A model generated the notes under the pieces. That model ran no database searches. It had not been told where the DNA came from and saw nothing but the letters and a program-made list of their open reading frames with translations. A stretch of 64,000 nucleotides of DNA, taken from assembly GCA_026874595.1 (NCBI GenBank), contig CM049320.1, positions 11,991,964-12,055,963 of the forward strand, in the 5' to 3' direction. This document shows positions 35,526 to 63,109 of the stretch, in pieces. The position numbers were made by a program, and so were the translations under genes. Source of the DNA: Sipunculus nudus (lineage: Eukaryota; Annelida; Sipuncula; Golfingiida; Sipunculidae). Each line of letters starts with the position of its first letter. The first letter of the stretch is position 1.

Positions 35526-37703
35526 CTAGAATACGGGTAGCCGACAAGTGACTACGTGTATCTGCCAAAATCAGAATGAAGTGAGGCATGGATTGAGTAG
35601 CAAGGGGAAACAGAGTGAGGTAGGTTGCATATTAGCATGGATGTCTGCAGCCTATATGTGTATGTAGGTTGTGCAACCTACCACAGATCCAGAAAGCTGT
35701 CCAAGTTGTATATATATGCAACATTTTAGGCAGAAAAGTCAAACCACTACATGGATATGAGTGATTTTAGCCCACGGCAGACAAACAGACAGACGCTGTG
35801 CAAAAATGGTTGCAGTTTTGTGTATGATAAAGACCTATGTGAGATCTAAACACAAGCACAATTTTGGCCCAATCGGTCAAATGGTTCCCGAGATATTAGC
35901 TTGGATGTGTGCAGCGTTAACTAGAATGTAGGTGGCGCCACCTGTCATAAAATCAAGAAAGCTATCCAGGATGTATAAACCTGCAAAATTTTAGGCAGTT
36001 ATGTCAAACCACTACAGAGAAATGAGTGATTTTAGGTTACGGCAGACCAACAGACAGACGCTGTGCAAAATGTGCAAAAATGGCTGCAGGTGGCCCCTAC
36101 AGTTTTGTGTATGATAAAGACCTATGTGAGATCTATACACATGCAAAATTTTGGCCCAATCGTTCAAACGGTTCCCGAGATATGAGCTTGGATGTCTGCA
36201 GCATAAACTAGAATAAAGGTGGCGCCACCTGTCATAAAATCAAGAAAGCTATCCAGGATGTATAAAACTGCAAAATTTTAGGCAGATATGTCAAACCACT
36301 GCCAAGATGTGAGTGACTTTATTGCACGGCAGACAAACAGACAGACGCTGTGCAAAAATGGTTGCAGGTGGTGCCACCAGTTTTGTGTATGATAAAGAGC
36401 TAAGTTGGATCTATACACATGCAAAATTTTGGCCTGATCGGTCAAACGGTTCCCGAGATATGAGCTTGGATGTCATCAGCGTGAACGTGAATGTAGGTGG
36501 TGCCACCTGTCATAAAATCAAGAAAGCTATCCAGGATGTATAAAACTGCAAAATTTTAGGCAGATATGTCAAACCACTGCCGAGATATGAGTGACATTAT
36601 TGCACTGCAGACAAACAGACAGACGCTGTGCAAAATGTGCAAAAATGGCTGCAGGTGGCCCCTACAGTTTTGTGTATGATAAAGACCTATGTGAGATCTA
36701 TACACATGCAAAATTTTGGCCCAATCGTTCAAACGGTTCCCGAGATATGAGCTTGGATGTCTGCAGCATAAACTAGAATAAAGGTGGCGCCACCTGTCAT
36801 AAAATCAAGAAAGCTATCCAGGATGTATAAAACTGCAAAATTTTAGGCAGATATGTCAAACCACTGCCAAGATGTGAGTGACTTTATTGCACGGCAGACA
36901 AACAGACAGACGCTGTGCAAAAATGGTTGCAGGTGGTGCCACCAGTTTTGTGTATGATAAAGAGCTAAGTTGGATCTATACACATGCAAAATTTTGGCCT
37001 GATCGGTCAAACGGTTCCCGAGATATGAGCTTGGATGTCATCAGCGTGAACGTGAATGTAGGTGGTGCCACCTGTCATAAAATCAAGAAAGCTATCCAGG
37101 ATGTATAAAACTGCAAAATTTTAGGCAGATATGTCAAACCACTGCCGAGATATGAGTGACATTATTGCACTGCAGACAAACAGACAGACGCTGTGCAAAA
37201 ATGGTTGCAGGTGGCGCCACCAGTTTAGCGTATGATAAAGAGCTATGTTAGATCTATATACATGCAAAATTTTGGCCCGATCGGTCAAACGGTTCCCGAG
37301 ATATGAGCTTGGGTGTCTGCAGCGTGAATGAGAATGTAGGTGGCGCCACCTGTCATAAAATCAAGAAAGCTATCCAGGATGTATACGCATGCCGAATTTC
37401 AGGTGAATTAGTCAATTCACTGCAGAGATATGAGTGATTTTAACCAAAGGCAGATGAACAGATGGACACTGTGCAAACATGGTTACAGGTGGCGCCACCA
37501 TTTTTTGTGTATGTTATAGAGCTATCCAAATGCTACATTAGTATAAATTTTATTTCCTGATCAGTCAAACGGTTCCCGAGATATGAGCTTGGAAATCTGA
37601 TAAAATCAAGTCCCAGAAGAGCTCTCTGGAAACGAACGCGGCAACGGCGGAGGAACCCGGTCAAAAACATAGTATCCACAAAACTTCGTTTTGGCGGGTA
37701 CAA
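35526..37703 (+). mobile_element. Family B element with 285-bp tandem units
   Basis: The left end is actagaatacgggtagccg, a hairpin-forming stretch, then gtgtatctgcc. The right end is catagtatccacaaaacttc with gttttggcgggtac. Twelve palindromic cores of GGTGGCGCCACC type alternate about every 130-155 bp, forming a dimeric unit of about 285 bp. From about 36052 to 36590 the sequence is repeated almost perfectly 565 bp later, so two dimers were copied together recently. Confidence 0.8.
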
Positions 37704-37708
37704 AAATA

Positions 37709-39960
37709 CAGGTGGCTCCACCAGTCTGTAGAAACTAATAAAAACACTTACAAACATCAATATCCATGCAAAGAATCATGGTGATCTCCCCATTAGTTGT
37801 TTAGATACTTCAGCTTTTGTATCAAATTGTCCATTATTCTGAGGGATACTTCGGAGTCCTATAGCTTGAAGGATATGGGTAACAGAGACCTAATTTTAAG
37901 TTTCCACGGGCACTTTTCATGGGCCTTCTTGCATGACAAGAATGAAGATTCTAGGTCCAGTTGTTGCGATTTGTACCCTGTTGACAGATAACCACATCTT
38001 TAAAGGTATCAAAAAAAGAGAAAAAAAAAATCGTAAAAATTTGAAAAAAAATAGAGGTGGCGCACCCAGTCTGCAGAAACTGATGGAACAGGTCATGATC
38101 AATATGTATGCCGAAAATCATGACCATCAGTGTTGTAGTTATTGAGATACTGCAGTTTTTGTATCAAATTTTCCATTTTTCTGGGGGGTAATTTGGAGCC
38201 ATACAGCTTAAAGAATATGGGTAAAAGAGACCTAATTTCAGGTTTCCATGGAGACTTTTCATGGGTCTCGCTGTGTGTCAAGAATGAAGATTCCAGGTCC
38301 AGTTTTAATGATTTGTGCCCTGTTAACAGATGTTCATAACTTTAAAGGTCTCAAAAATAGAGAAAAAATTCGTAAAAAAACCCGAACAAATACAGGTGGT
38401 GCCACCAGTCTGCAGAAACTGATGAAACACTCCATGATCAATATCCATGAAAACAATTATGGTGATCTCTGCATTAGTTGTTCAGATACTTCAGCTTTTG
38501 TATCAAATTTTCCATTATTCTGAGCTGTACTTTGGAGTGCCATAGCTCAAAGGATATGGGTAACAGAGACCTAATTTCAGGTGTCCATGGAGACTTATCA
38601 TGGGTCTCCCTGTGTGTCAACAATGAAGATTCTAGGTCCAGTCCTTACGATTTGTACCCTGTTGACAGATAACTACATCCTGAAAGGTCTCGAAAATAGA
38701 GAAAAAAAAATTGTGAAAATTTGAAAAAATACAGGTGGCACCACCAGTCTGCAGGTACTGATGAAACACCTCTTGATCAATATGTATGCCGAAAATCATG
38801 ACCATCAGTGTTGTAGTTATTGAGATGTTGCAGTTTGTTTTTATCAAAATTTCCATTATTCTGGGGGGTTATTGGGAGCCCCCCATAGCTCAAAAGATAT
38901 GGGTAACAGAGACCTTATTTCAGGTTTCCATGCAGACTTTTTATGGACCTCAGTGTGTCAAGAATGAAGATTCTAGGTCCAGTCTTTATTTGTGCCCTGT
39001 TAACAGCTGTTCACATTTTTAAATTTGTAAAAAATCGAAAAAATTCAGGTGGCGCCACCAGTCTGCAGGAAGTGATGGAACATCTCATGATCAATATGTA
39101 TGACAAAAATCATGACCATCAGTCAAGTAGTTAATGAGATATTGAAGTTTTTGTATGAAATTTTTTACTTTTCTGGGGGGTACTTTGGGGCCCCATAGCT
39201 CGAAGGATATGGGTAACAGAGATCTAATTTATGGTTTCCACGGAGACTTTTAATAGGTTTCTCAGTGTGTCGAGAATGAAGATTCTAGGTCCAGCGGTTA
39301 CGATTTGTGCCACGTTAACAGATGACAGCATCTTTAAATGTCTCAAAAATAGAGGAAAAAATTGTAAAAAAATCGAAAAATACAGGTGGCGCCACCAGTC
39401 TGCAGGAACTTATGGAACATCTCATGATCAATATGTATGCCAAAAATCATGACCATCAGTGTTGTAGTTATTGAGATATTGAAGTTTTTGTATGAAATTT
39501 TTTACTATTCTGGGGGGTACTTTGGGACCCCATAGCTCGAAGGATATGGGTAACAGGGACCTAATTTCTGGTTTCCAAGGAGATTTTTCATGGACCTCTC
39601 AGTGTATCAAGAATTAAGATTCTGGGTCTAGGCTTTACGATTTGTGCCTTGTTAACAGATGTTCACATTTTTAAAGGTCTCAAAAATAGGGAAAAAAATT
39701 TGTAAAAAATCGAAAAATGCAGGTGGCGCCACCAGTCTGCAGGAAGTGATGGAACATCTCATGATCAATATGTATGTCAAAAATCATGACCATCAGTCAA
39801 GTAGTTAATGAGATATTGAAGTTTTTGTATGAAATTTTTGACTTTTCTGGGGGGTACTTTGGGGCCCCATAGCTCGAAGGATTTGGGTAACAGAGACCTA
39901 ATTTCTGGTTTCCAAGGAGATTTTTCATGGACCTCTCAGAATCCCAAGTTACAAGGTTCT
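37709..39960 (+). repeat. Family A satellite, seven units of about 337 bp
   Basis: The phrase caggtggcgccaccagtctg starts units at 37709, 38054, 38393, 38732, 39046, 39383 and 39720 (spacing 345, 339, 339, 314, 337, 337). The last units are most alike. Recurrent small frames in it are by-products of the repeat. Confidence 0.9.
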
Positions 39961-40095
39961 AGGTTCAGCGGTTACGATTTGTGCCTGGTTAACGGACGGA
40001 CAGACGGACGACGGACAAAGAGTGATCGCTATAGCTCAGATGACTTCCAGTCAGCTGAGCTAAAAACCGTAAATTAGAAAATGACATGAATTGAG

Positions 40096-40250
40096 GGCAG
40101 GATGCAGCTATTAGTGGTTTAGTCTACTACAACAGGAGAGAAGATTACTGGATCAAACCCCGCCAGAGTCTCATCTGTAAAATGTGGAAATCTGGATATA
40201 ACAGAGATTCCTTCGGTCTAACAATTTCTTGGTTTCTGCTTATCCCGTGC
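40096..40250 (+). mobile_element. tRNA-derived SINE, second family
   Basis: A-box-like tagtggtttagtctactac and B-box ggatcaaaccccgcc lie 40 bases apart, immediately after the family A tail. The 3' end is uncertain. Confidence 0.5.
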
Positions 40251-40420
40251 TTAAATCAATTAAGTTGGATTACTAAGAACATTCTTTACTTATAAAGGAG
40301 ACAGGATTTGGTGAAAAATATTAACAAACATCCTGATGTGTAATGACCTTTTTTATTTATCAAAGTTACTTTCATTCACACAAGAATACATAAATAGGTC
40401 AACAGGGGACAACAATTCAG

Positions 40421-40424
<4 letters not shown>

Positions 40425-40492
<68 letters not shown>
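40425..40492. repeat. (AT)n microsatellite
   Basis: About 34 AT units. Confidence 0.95.
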
Positions 40493-40497
<5 letters not shown>

Positions 40498-40499
40498 CA

Positions 40500-42655
40500 T
40501 ATCACGTACAAAAACACAATAATTCAAACTGGTTTCATACACAACTATATTACTGTTTTAGAAGCAAATTAGAATATGCCAGTAGAGTGATGCCCCAGAT
40601 GTAAAGGCTTCAACTCGGATTGGTTATAAACACCCATAAACTCTAGAAAATGTTATATGGTAGTAATCAGTTATACGAATACTGCAGGGTTATTTAAACC
40701 TGGTGTTACATTATTCAGGAACAATAAATGTCCCCATGTCAGGCAGTCAATATGCCAGCAGAACAGAAGCAGTGATATTTGTAACATGGTAAGTATACTG
40801 TGTGTTACGGTATATACCATGTGAGAGTATTAAAAGCCTGCTATGATGAACTGTCAAGAGACTGTCGAGGCCATATGGTCAGAACAAAACTCATCCACTA
40901 CAGGCATTTGTCAAAAGAACCTGAACGAACATGTATATTATGTTGTATGTATACAAATTTGCAAAACTTGATCATGATCGGTGGGCTTAAAACTTTCAGT
41001 TAAAAAAAATCTGACAGATGGAATACATTTAAACGTAACGTTAAATCAATAACAATAATTTATACGACTTCATATAACACTAATAACGGTTATAAACATA
41101 ATTATCACTTCCTGAATTGTTCAACATGCAATAAGGCTTAAGAAAGGGACAGGCCAGCCATATGTTGAAGTGTTTCCTTTTCAGTAAATATCTATATTCC
41201 AACAAAGATTAGGTTTTCAGAATAAAGGGTCCCTATATAACATTGATCCCAACTGGTCAGCAAAAGTTGATTAGGGACTCGCCAAGATAGTCGGATATCA
41301 TGAAAAGGGAAACAGGATGAGAAATTTATATACCTAATAAAGAATATGTTAAATCCTGATAAATAATCCATTCGAAAGAATCGTGCTTCAATCCATCATG
41401 AGTTATAAAGACTGGCTTCAACTCCATTGCCTCCAGTAACACAAGGGTAACTTTCAACTTTCCATGTTAAACTACAAACAAGTATCACCTAAAATCTTAT
41501 CTCCCGACATGTTTTGTTGTTCTCTAATGCTTCTGTATTATGTATAAACAAAATTTTTTTCTATGTATTACTTGCTCTGTATACACAATAATTAATTGCT
41601 GCCAATGTTTGAAATAAAATCTGAAAGTCTTTGGACTGAAAAATTGCTTTTGACATTTTATAATATGTCAAAATATATTTGAAATTTCTACTCGTAACCT
41701 ATGAAATAAAACACTTCAGAGTTGTTTTCAATTAATGGGCGCTTTTATAAACATTGCCAAGTAATTTACGACTAACTCCAATCCTACCTTTTAACGTACT
41801 TCATATTAACTACTTGTTGTTCTGATTAACAGAGATAGACACTTATGCTATAAATAATGAATAATTTGAAGTTTATGAAATCGGTATATTTCACAACAGT
41901 GACACAGATTTCTGGGAAATCATTTTTATACAAGACTGGTGGTATAAAGTTCACTGGTCTCAGTTGTGACCTAATTAAAATTAAAAAAAATATGATAAAA
42001 GTTTAACTTGTAAAATTCTGTCTTACTTATAAATCAACGAATCCCAAATATCTCAATCCAAGGTAATTATTGATTCGATTCTGTTTATAGACTAAAGCTG
42101 GAGCTTCCTTGAACTACACAAGCATCCGTAAACGATACCTAATTGCATATGACAAGTGAAAGAAATCTCTATCATTAAAGGAACTTTAGAATCTAATATG
42201 AAAGCGGAGAGAAAGCGGAGAGAAAGGTAAAACAATCTTAAAGTAGCGATGATTGTATCGAAAACACTACATTTGCCTCCACTGAAACACGTGTAATAAG
42301 TTATTATAATATGATACAGAATTTACCGGGATTTGAAAACAATCATTACGACCGTTATGTATACACTGAATTGTTATTATTTTTACTTAATTCTAATAAA
42401 CTACTTTTCATTTATGAATAGAAAAAATTGTCGGATTCTGAAGTGCTTTTTCAAAGTTTTCTACCTTATTTAACATTTTGACATCTCCCGTTGGCGAGAT
42501 GAATATTTACTAATAAACATGAAAAATAGAAGAAAAACAAAAAAACTCCCACGTAATAAAAGGGAATTCAGTTTGTGAATTTGGTATGAACACTTAAAAT
42601 CTAAATGACCAAACAAAAGAAAATTATGACGTATAGAAATTGTACTAAAATTATT
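40500..42655. other. No gene seen
   Basis: AT-rich, with no exon, repeat family or RNA gene that I can support. Confidence 0.4.
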
Positions 42656-42659
42656 TTTC

Positions 42660-43115
42660 CTTGAAGAAGACCTATGACGTAAAATCCATGTTATCTCTTT
42701 CAAAGAAATAAATGTAAACACGTCTCAGTATGGCGTTTAAAAAAGGAAGAATTCCAACATGGCTTTCCCTTAGAAATTTCATGAAGACGACTTTCTGCGA
42801 AATTCCATATGGTCTTCATCTGAGCAACATCTCCACTCAAGTCCAGTATGACCTTTTCATAAAGATTTTTCATGTCACAGCGTCCAAGATGATCTTTACA
42901 TAAAGGAAGTCCTTCCAATGGGGTCTTCATCTGAAGAAGACCTTCCATGGAGTAAAACATGGTCTTTTTGAAGAAGACCTTTCAATCCTTACAATAAGTC
43001 AAACATGGCCTTACGTGAAGAAGACCTTTCTAATAGGCCAACATGGTTTTTACCTGAAGAATACCTTCCATGGAGTAAAACATGGTCTTTATTAAGAAGA
43101 CCCTCCATAAATGTT
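42660..43115. repeat. Degenerate tandem array around gaagaagacctt
   Basis: The phrases gaagaagacctttc and aaacatggtcttt recur about every 50-65 bp (for example near 42663, 42934, 42972, 43017, 43056, 43096). Copies differ a lot. The 86-aa open frame within it (42700-42960, -) is probably a by-product. Confidence 0.65.
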
Positions 43116-43119
43116 CAAT

Positions 43120-44300
43120 CTGATGTTCCACTGAGGTAGAACTCTCACCAGGTGCCAAAATGACTCTCATATACGATGATCTCTTTTATACAACACAGCT
43201 GATCATTCTAGTTTATAATTTCTACCCGACTTTCCGATCTAGCATGCAATCACCTAAATCGGCAAGTTTTCACGGGATTTATGTAAACCATTAAGCACCG
43301 CAATTCAAAGTAAACTTGCATAATATAATGCAAATACTGAACCATGAGCATAACTAAATCTGATGAAAACCACAAGATTTTATTTTTGTTATTACATATT
43401 TACTTCTAGTTCGATGAAAGGTGCTCTTCAGGGAACATTCTTGTCAGACCCCTGCATCTCTTGCCTCTAATCCTCCCAATTTTTTTTTCACATGGCCGTT
43501 TGGGGACTGCCTGTTAATAGACTAAAACCTGAGTGTTACAAGCCGGGTGACGGAGATCAAAGTGCAAAGTTTTAATTTATCGTTGCTGTATGTTTAATAT
43601 TATGTTAATAAATTATAATTTTGCTGTGGACTTATACTTTTGTAGCTCGCGTAAATAATAAGCGATCAGAGTTCCGAACAGACCCAATGCAATAACTCCT
43701 GTTGATTTGTTTGACTGTGAATGTTTTCCTAAATGTGAGCATGGATTCAATGCATACATGATTTATGTTTGTGGAAACCTTCCAGACACGGAATAAAATA
43801 ACAAAATAAATTAGTGTATCACAATAATCGCCATATATATATATATACCATCAACATGTCACAGCTTAAACCAATTCTCCACAAAAATGTAACATGAAAA
43901 TGTCTGGAGACTCAAACTATGATATTAATGGTTTCTGAACAACTTGAAATATTAATCATTAATCAGGAGGGGGGGGGGCAATTTAAGCATGTTTGCAGGC
44001 ACATACAAATATCAACAAGCATGAAACAAACATATATACACATGTACATTTTAAACATTAAGTTTATCAATATCTGAACTACTGTGTTCATTTCAGCAGT
44101 CCCTGACAGTGTTTAAATTATTACAACCACACCATAACACGCAAAATATTGAGTACGTAAAAACATAGACATCATGCAAAAGATAAGCTTCACACTGATG
44201 TCAACAACATACACAATGAATCAAATCATGAAAAACAAACAAGTGGCTATTCCTACAAATATTAGAAGCACCAGCATATATATACAACTGTAGTATTTTA
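43120..44300. other. No gene seen
   Basis: Intergenic, with a short (TA)n at 43834-43847 and a G-run at 43969-43978. Confidence 0.4.
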
Positions 44301-44301
44301 T

Positions 44302-45930
44302 TTAAATTATCCAATCAGGAGTGTGTTTGTTCATCATGGTGATGAAATCAGCTTCTCTGCAGACTTCATTTATGAATTCCACTGATAAACTGGCACTAGA
44401 TGTTTTCTTTAGTGTTTCTGCAAATGTTCTGTTATTTAAAATAGTTTTACAATTATTAACTTCTATTTACTACACAGTGATCAGTTGTTCAGACTGACGT
44501 AAAACTCCATTTTATTCAATGAATTTTTGGCTATTATGATTTCTGTTTAATTTTAAAATGTATTAAATGTTTAAAAACTGATGCATGCTTGATTCTGTTT
44601 TACTTAAATTTTGCTTAAGTGAAAGCCACCAATATCTTATTATACGGTTATTATTTCATGTCATCAAATTTCATGATCGGTCAAGTGGTTAAAACTGACA
44701 TTATTATTTCTGGTTTGTGTTTGTTTTGATGATATTAACCTTAATTTGTGGACAATAATATAGTGTCTTGATTATTCACCAACGCATTCCAGTTCAAAAG
44801 AATGTGTGAAACACTTTGTCCATATATAAAAAGAAATCAGTTTTAATTAAATAATTATAAGATGCTTCTTTTTAAAGTAGAACATGTCTGTAATGAGAGA
44901 AGCATAACTCTTTTCTTCCAAAATCTTTCACAAAGAAATTTTTTTCTTACTTAGTATCTTACTAACATACACAATAGTGTCAAGATCATTCTGGGTGTTA
45001 TATAAACTGACATATTTTATTACTAGTATCTCAAATACAGTAGCCAGCACGGTAGTTATTTGAGCAATGGACACATTCAACAATGATAAACATTTGTTAC
45101 TACAGGCATATACTTGTTACATGGTTACAAACAAACTGATAGTGGCCTGAATTAAACAGCAGACTAGTAACATTGCAATAAAAATACCTGTGTGAAGTTC
45201 AAGATATTCCGCAAAGTCCTGTGACATGAAAATAAACAGGCCTTGTACATCCATGTTAAACTGAAAATAAATTCCAGAATACAATGCTGTGCTTCCATAT
45301 ATATATATATATATATATACATATAAACTTTACAGGCTCAGTTACACCTGTTTACATCTGGATGTTTTGTTGACAATGATTTTACAAGCTATGTTACACT
45401 ATTATTACTACCCTGTTATAGTTGTCACTGACCTGACAATTTGTATTCATTAATCATAGCTGCAAAATAACACTTCATCATAGATTCTCACATACAGAGT
45501 CTTTGATGTAGAGGGCATGAGGGAAAATAATTGAATAAAGAGCCATCTGCTGGTAATACATGGAACTAATGCTATCTCAACCAGAACCACCATTTCTCTG
45601 GCATATTTAATACATATTACAATTATGATGAATAACAATATTGTAAAACAGCAAGTACAGCAAAACTGTCATTCATAATTAATCATTGTAATGGGGTAGT
45701 GTCATCTGATATGCCAAATTCCAAGTATATTGCACATAATTTGCTGTAAATCCATGGTGTAAATTTGTAATAGTTGATGTCTGAATGGTCGTATCAAACT
45801 TACAGAATCTAATGCCTGATTTTATGAGAATACTGAATGCCAAGTAGGCTCCATTAATAGGTAGAAGATTCATACCATCAGTTAAATACACCAATTCGGC
45901 ATCTTGTGTCTCTAATGCATAAGTGTAAAA
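44302..45930 (-). CDS. Unrecognised gene, last four coding exons
   Basis: The exons are 45804-45930, 45496-45575, 45188-45260 and 44302-44417 (stop TAA at 44302-44304). All junctions are GT-AG with matching phase. The 132-aa C-terminus begins FYTYALETQDAELVYLTDGM, passes through ALYSIIFPHALYIKDS and MDVQGLFIFMSQDFAEYLEL, and ends NKHTPDWII*. An AATAAA signal at 44297-44302 overlaps the stop codon by one base, so the 3' UTR would be very short. I do not recognise the family. No 5' exons are evident between here and the PIK3CA stop at 48209, so the gene may be truncated, have distant 5' exons, or be a relic. Confidence 0.6.
45297..45320. repeat. (AT)n microsatellite
   Basis: Twelve AT units in the intron of the unrecognised gene. 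Confidence 0.9.
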
Positions 45931-46111
45931 CTGTGCAAGCATGTATAAGAAAAAAAAAACTTGTTGCTTACATATATACACACACACCATTACACATGCA
46001 CTGTTGCTCACACAAACATTTTCAATTTTTTTCAAAGGGGATGGTACTATGTTGGCTTGTCTGTTAAGTTCCAGGGTAGATATTTTTCCATGTATTGGAG
46101 TGTGTGTGTGT

Positions 46112-46131
46112 GGGGGGGGGGGGGGGGGGGG
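46112..46131. repeat. (GT)n then poly-G
   Basis: tgtgtgtgtg leads into a run of about 18 G. Confidence 0.85.
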
Positions 46132-46767
46132 TTCAGACAAATATTCTTTCAAGTTTAACACAGGAGACATGAGAGAAACTTTGCTCTGGCTTTTGATTGA
46201 ACAATTTTATTGCTTTGGCCATAATAACGTATCCCTTTGCTTAAGGGTAGATTAGGGATAATAAATTTGGGTTAATCTAAATATGAGTACACTTTGGCCT
46301 CATGAAATATATGACTCATAAATGACTATTATCCCAGGATAACCTGTTTATCCTTAGTGTATCCCGTTCCTCCAGGATATGGTTTGGTTGATACCTCCCC
46401 CTGCATTTATGGATAATCTTCTCTTCATTTATAATTCCTAATTATCAATGTTTTCAATAACATTTTTTGCATTTTGAGATAAGCTTACATCATCCCATAT
46501 CTGGTTAGGAACTAACTTAATGAACCATATCTATATATTATACCTCAGTTCTCTGAGGATGTAGTAACAAGTAATGATTTTCTGCTGAGCAACATGACCA
46601 ATTGGTCACTTGTTTACCTATTCTCACATTATAATTCATTTTTATGATATTATTATTTTTAAAAAATGCTCCGGTATACCCATTTTTTCCTGAGACATCT
46701 GTTCTATCAGGGACATTCCTTAATTTTCTAGATAATCCTGTCAGTTAGGATTTATAATCTACAATTG

Positions 46768-46816
46768 TATGCTTTTAGGATAATCTTGATATCCCCTGAT
46801 AATCCTAAAAGCATAC
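46768..46816. repeat. Perfect 15-bp inverted repeat
   Basis: GTATGCTTTTAGGAT at 46768-46782 and its exact reverse complement at 46802-46816, with a 19-base loop. Confidence 0.85.
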
Positions 46817-47299
46817 ACATCAATTCGTTTTTTGTGATATTCTTTATTTTGCCTCTTTCTGGGATAATCTGCAATTTCATATATAATATTTACTTGCTTT
46901 GCCTAGAACCTGAATTTGTGTTATGTGTATACATACCCTGCCATGTAATGTTAGACAGAAAACATTACTTAAAGCCGCAGTTTTATTAGCAAACTGGTGA
47001 ATGTGTTTTAGTTAGATCTATGTATGTTTAAACAGGGAGGTTAGCTAGTGGGTCTGTGTTTGTATGAATCTGTCAATAAATACAACAACACCTACTGTTT
47101 TGTGAAACTATATACAATGGTGTTTGAAAGCTAGTTAACTGTTAATGATAATGAGCTTGATAGTAATAGGGATTCCAGTGAATTAATGACACCTGCCATC
47201 TGTCAATTATGACACATGGAGATTTCAATATATGTAACACTGGCATGTCTGACATTGAGATAGAAGTTTTTGACTTAGTAATTTTACACATACATGACA

Positions 47300-48000
47300 T
47301 ACCTGTTATTTCATGTATTTCAAAGCTTTCCCAAGCTTCCCAGTTCATATTTAATTGTTTTCACAGGTATTTCAGTACTTTCTGTAATTTACCAAACTCT
47401 CACTGACACACCCTCTAGTATTTCAATACTTTCTGTAACCTCATTAGCCTTTATTATCTCAGGTATTTTAATACTTTATAATATTTACCCCCATCTCGCA
47501 CCTGTCTTTTCTCATGTATTTCAATACCTACTGTAACTTTCCCTACTCTCACAAATATTATCTCAAATATTTGAATATTTTTTTTGCAGCTTGCTATCTC
47601 TCACCTTATTATCTCATGTCCTGTAGTACTCCATGTCTTTCCATATTTTTCCTGGTTATCCCCAATTAATACCTGTGTTATAACATTTAGTTTGAATACA
47701 TTTGCTCAGTTGAGCAATTATTTTCCATGTGATCTCTCACATTAGGACTCTATAATTTCATGGACTTGTCTCCTTTCATTACTACAACCTCATGTATTAC
47801 AATGCATTCTGTGACTTCCCTCCATTTCTCACATATTAAAGTGATCCCTTAACTTTCCAGATTATCATCTGTGTAGTCTTTTGAAACTGTGTTTCAATGT
47901 TTTTCAGACATACACAAATGTCTCCTGTGTAACCTCATGTATTTCAATGCTTTCCTTGTTTTGACGGAGATGCATTCATTTTCTCTAGTAATTAATTTTA
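47300..48000. repeat. Degenerate tandem array around catgtatttcaatactttctg
   Basis: Variants of 'atgtatttcaatactttct' followed by 'gtaacttccc' recur at about 47312, 47367, 47418, 47461, 47513, 47793 and 47936. It lies just downstream of the PIK3CA stop, possibly in its 3' UTR or beyond. Confidence 0.55.
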
Positions 48001-48208
48001 CTCCATACTCATGAGTTTTTTTCTGGACTTTGAGAGCTTTCTAAGTGCCATGTTTCACATTGATCCCTCACCAATCCCTACTGGACATGACCAATAACCT
48101 GTGAAGGAATTTCTTTTGCAAAAAAATCTCAATTTTGTTTGCAAAAAAATTTTTATGAAATGATCCCAGCAACATGGTTGACCTTGACCTGTTGATCTGT
48201 CAACTCTG

Positions 48209-62353
<14,145 letters not shown>

Positions 62354-62359
62354 CTGCAA

Positions 62360-63100
62360 TGATAGGACAGACAAAATCATAGGACAATCCATCAAATATC
62401 AAGTAACCATGAATGATCAAGAAAGAAGTGTTGTATTTTTTATCATTTTAATATTTTTACAATATTATTTAAAACACTATTTGTTCATTTACATCATAAG
62501 TGTATGGTAAAGTCTTGTAGTTTATGCACTTCTGAAATAAAAATTTTCAAACCTGAAAAGCAGACATCTCGCTATTAAAATATCATTTCAGGAATATTTA
62601 ATAAGATAATGAGATTATGTTCTTTATGAGCAGTGGACCTGTTATTTAGTAAGACATGTTCTAAAATGCATTATTTTCAGCATTTTGCCAAGACTCATGC
62701 TTAAATTTAAACAAGTTAAAGTTGTCAAAGCCACAGTTTGATTTGACAATGTTCACTATTAGTATTAGACTATAAGGTATCTATATATATACATATGTCA
62801 GAGACAAGATTGAAATCAAGGCAGATTTTAAATTTGCCTAGAAGAGATTGCGATTGTAGATTGCATGTCAGTACCAATATCAAATCCAATAATGTTTATT
62901 TATTACAATAGTATTATAATTTTCTGTAAATATTAATAAATATATTATTTGTGAACAATACATAACATTCAGTGTTCAAATATTGAAAGTCTGACTGATA
63001 ACTTCTTTCATATGTCAATAACAATGCATAATATATTAGGAAATTAGATCAGATCACTATTTTGATCTCGCCTAGGCAGATTTTATTTATTATTTTTATT
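62360..63100. other. PIK3CA intron, no further exon seen
   Basis: Upstream of the 62353 acceptor I find no exon that would end in phase 1 and encode the preceding C2 segment. Confidence 0.4.
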
Positions 63101-63109
63101 ATTATTTTA

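Larger units (their letters stand above)
35344..40066 (+). mobile_element. Family A element, 4.7 kb, with family B nested inside
   Basis: The head is caagtgacccatgggtcatg with gctcagctga. The tail is gctcagatgacttccagtc with agctgagctaaaaa, preceded by ggacggacagacggacgacg. Positions 35526-37703 are a complete family B element. From 37709 on, the family A satellite fills the rest. Confidence 0.75.

Noticed and set aside
36026..39452. Series of 60-90 aa frames with TDRRCAK or MKILGP themes
   Set aside because: They are the same satellite units translated repeatedly, with no start or stop conservation suggesting coding.
42700..42960. 86-aa frame in the gaagaagacctt array
   Set aside because: Tandem-repeat origin with decayed units; no conserved motif.
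45679..46170. 163-aa frame as one exon with a proline run
   Set aside because: The proline run comes from the poly-G tract. Only 45804-45930 has splice borders and fits the downstream exons in phase.
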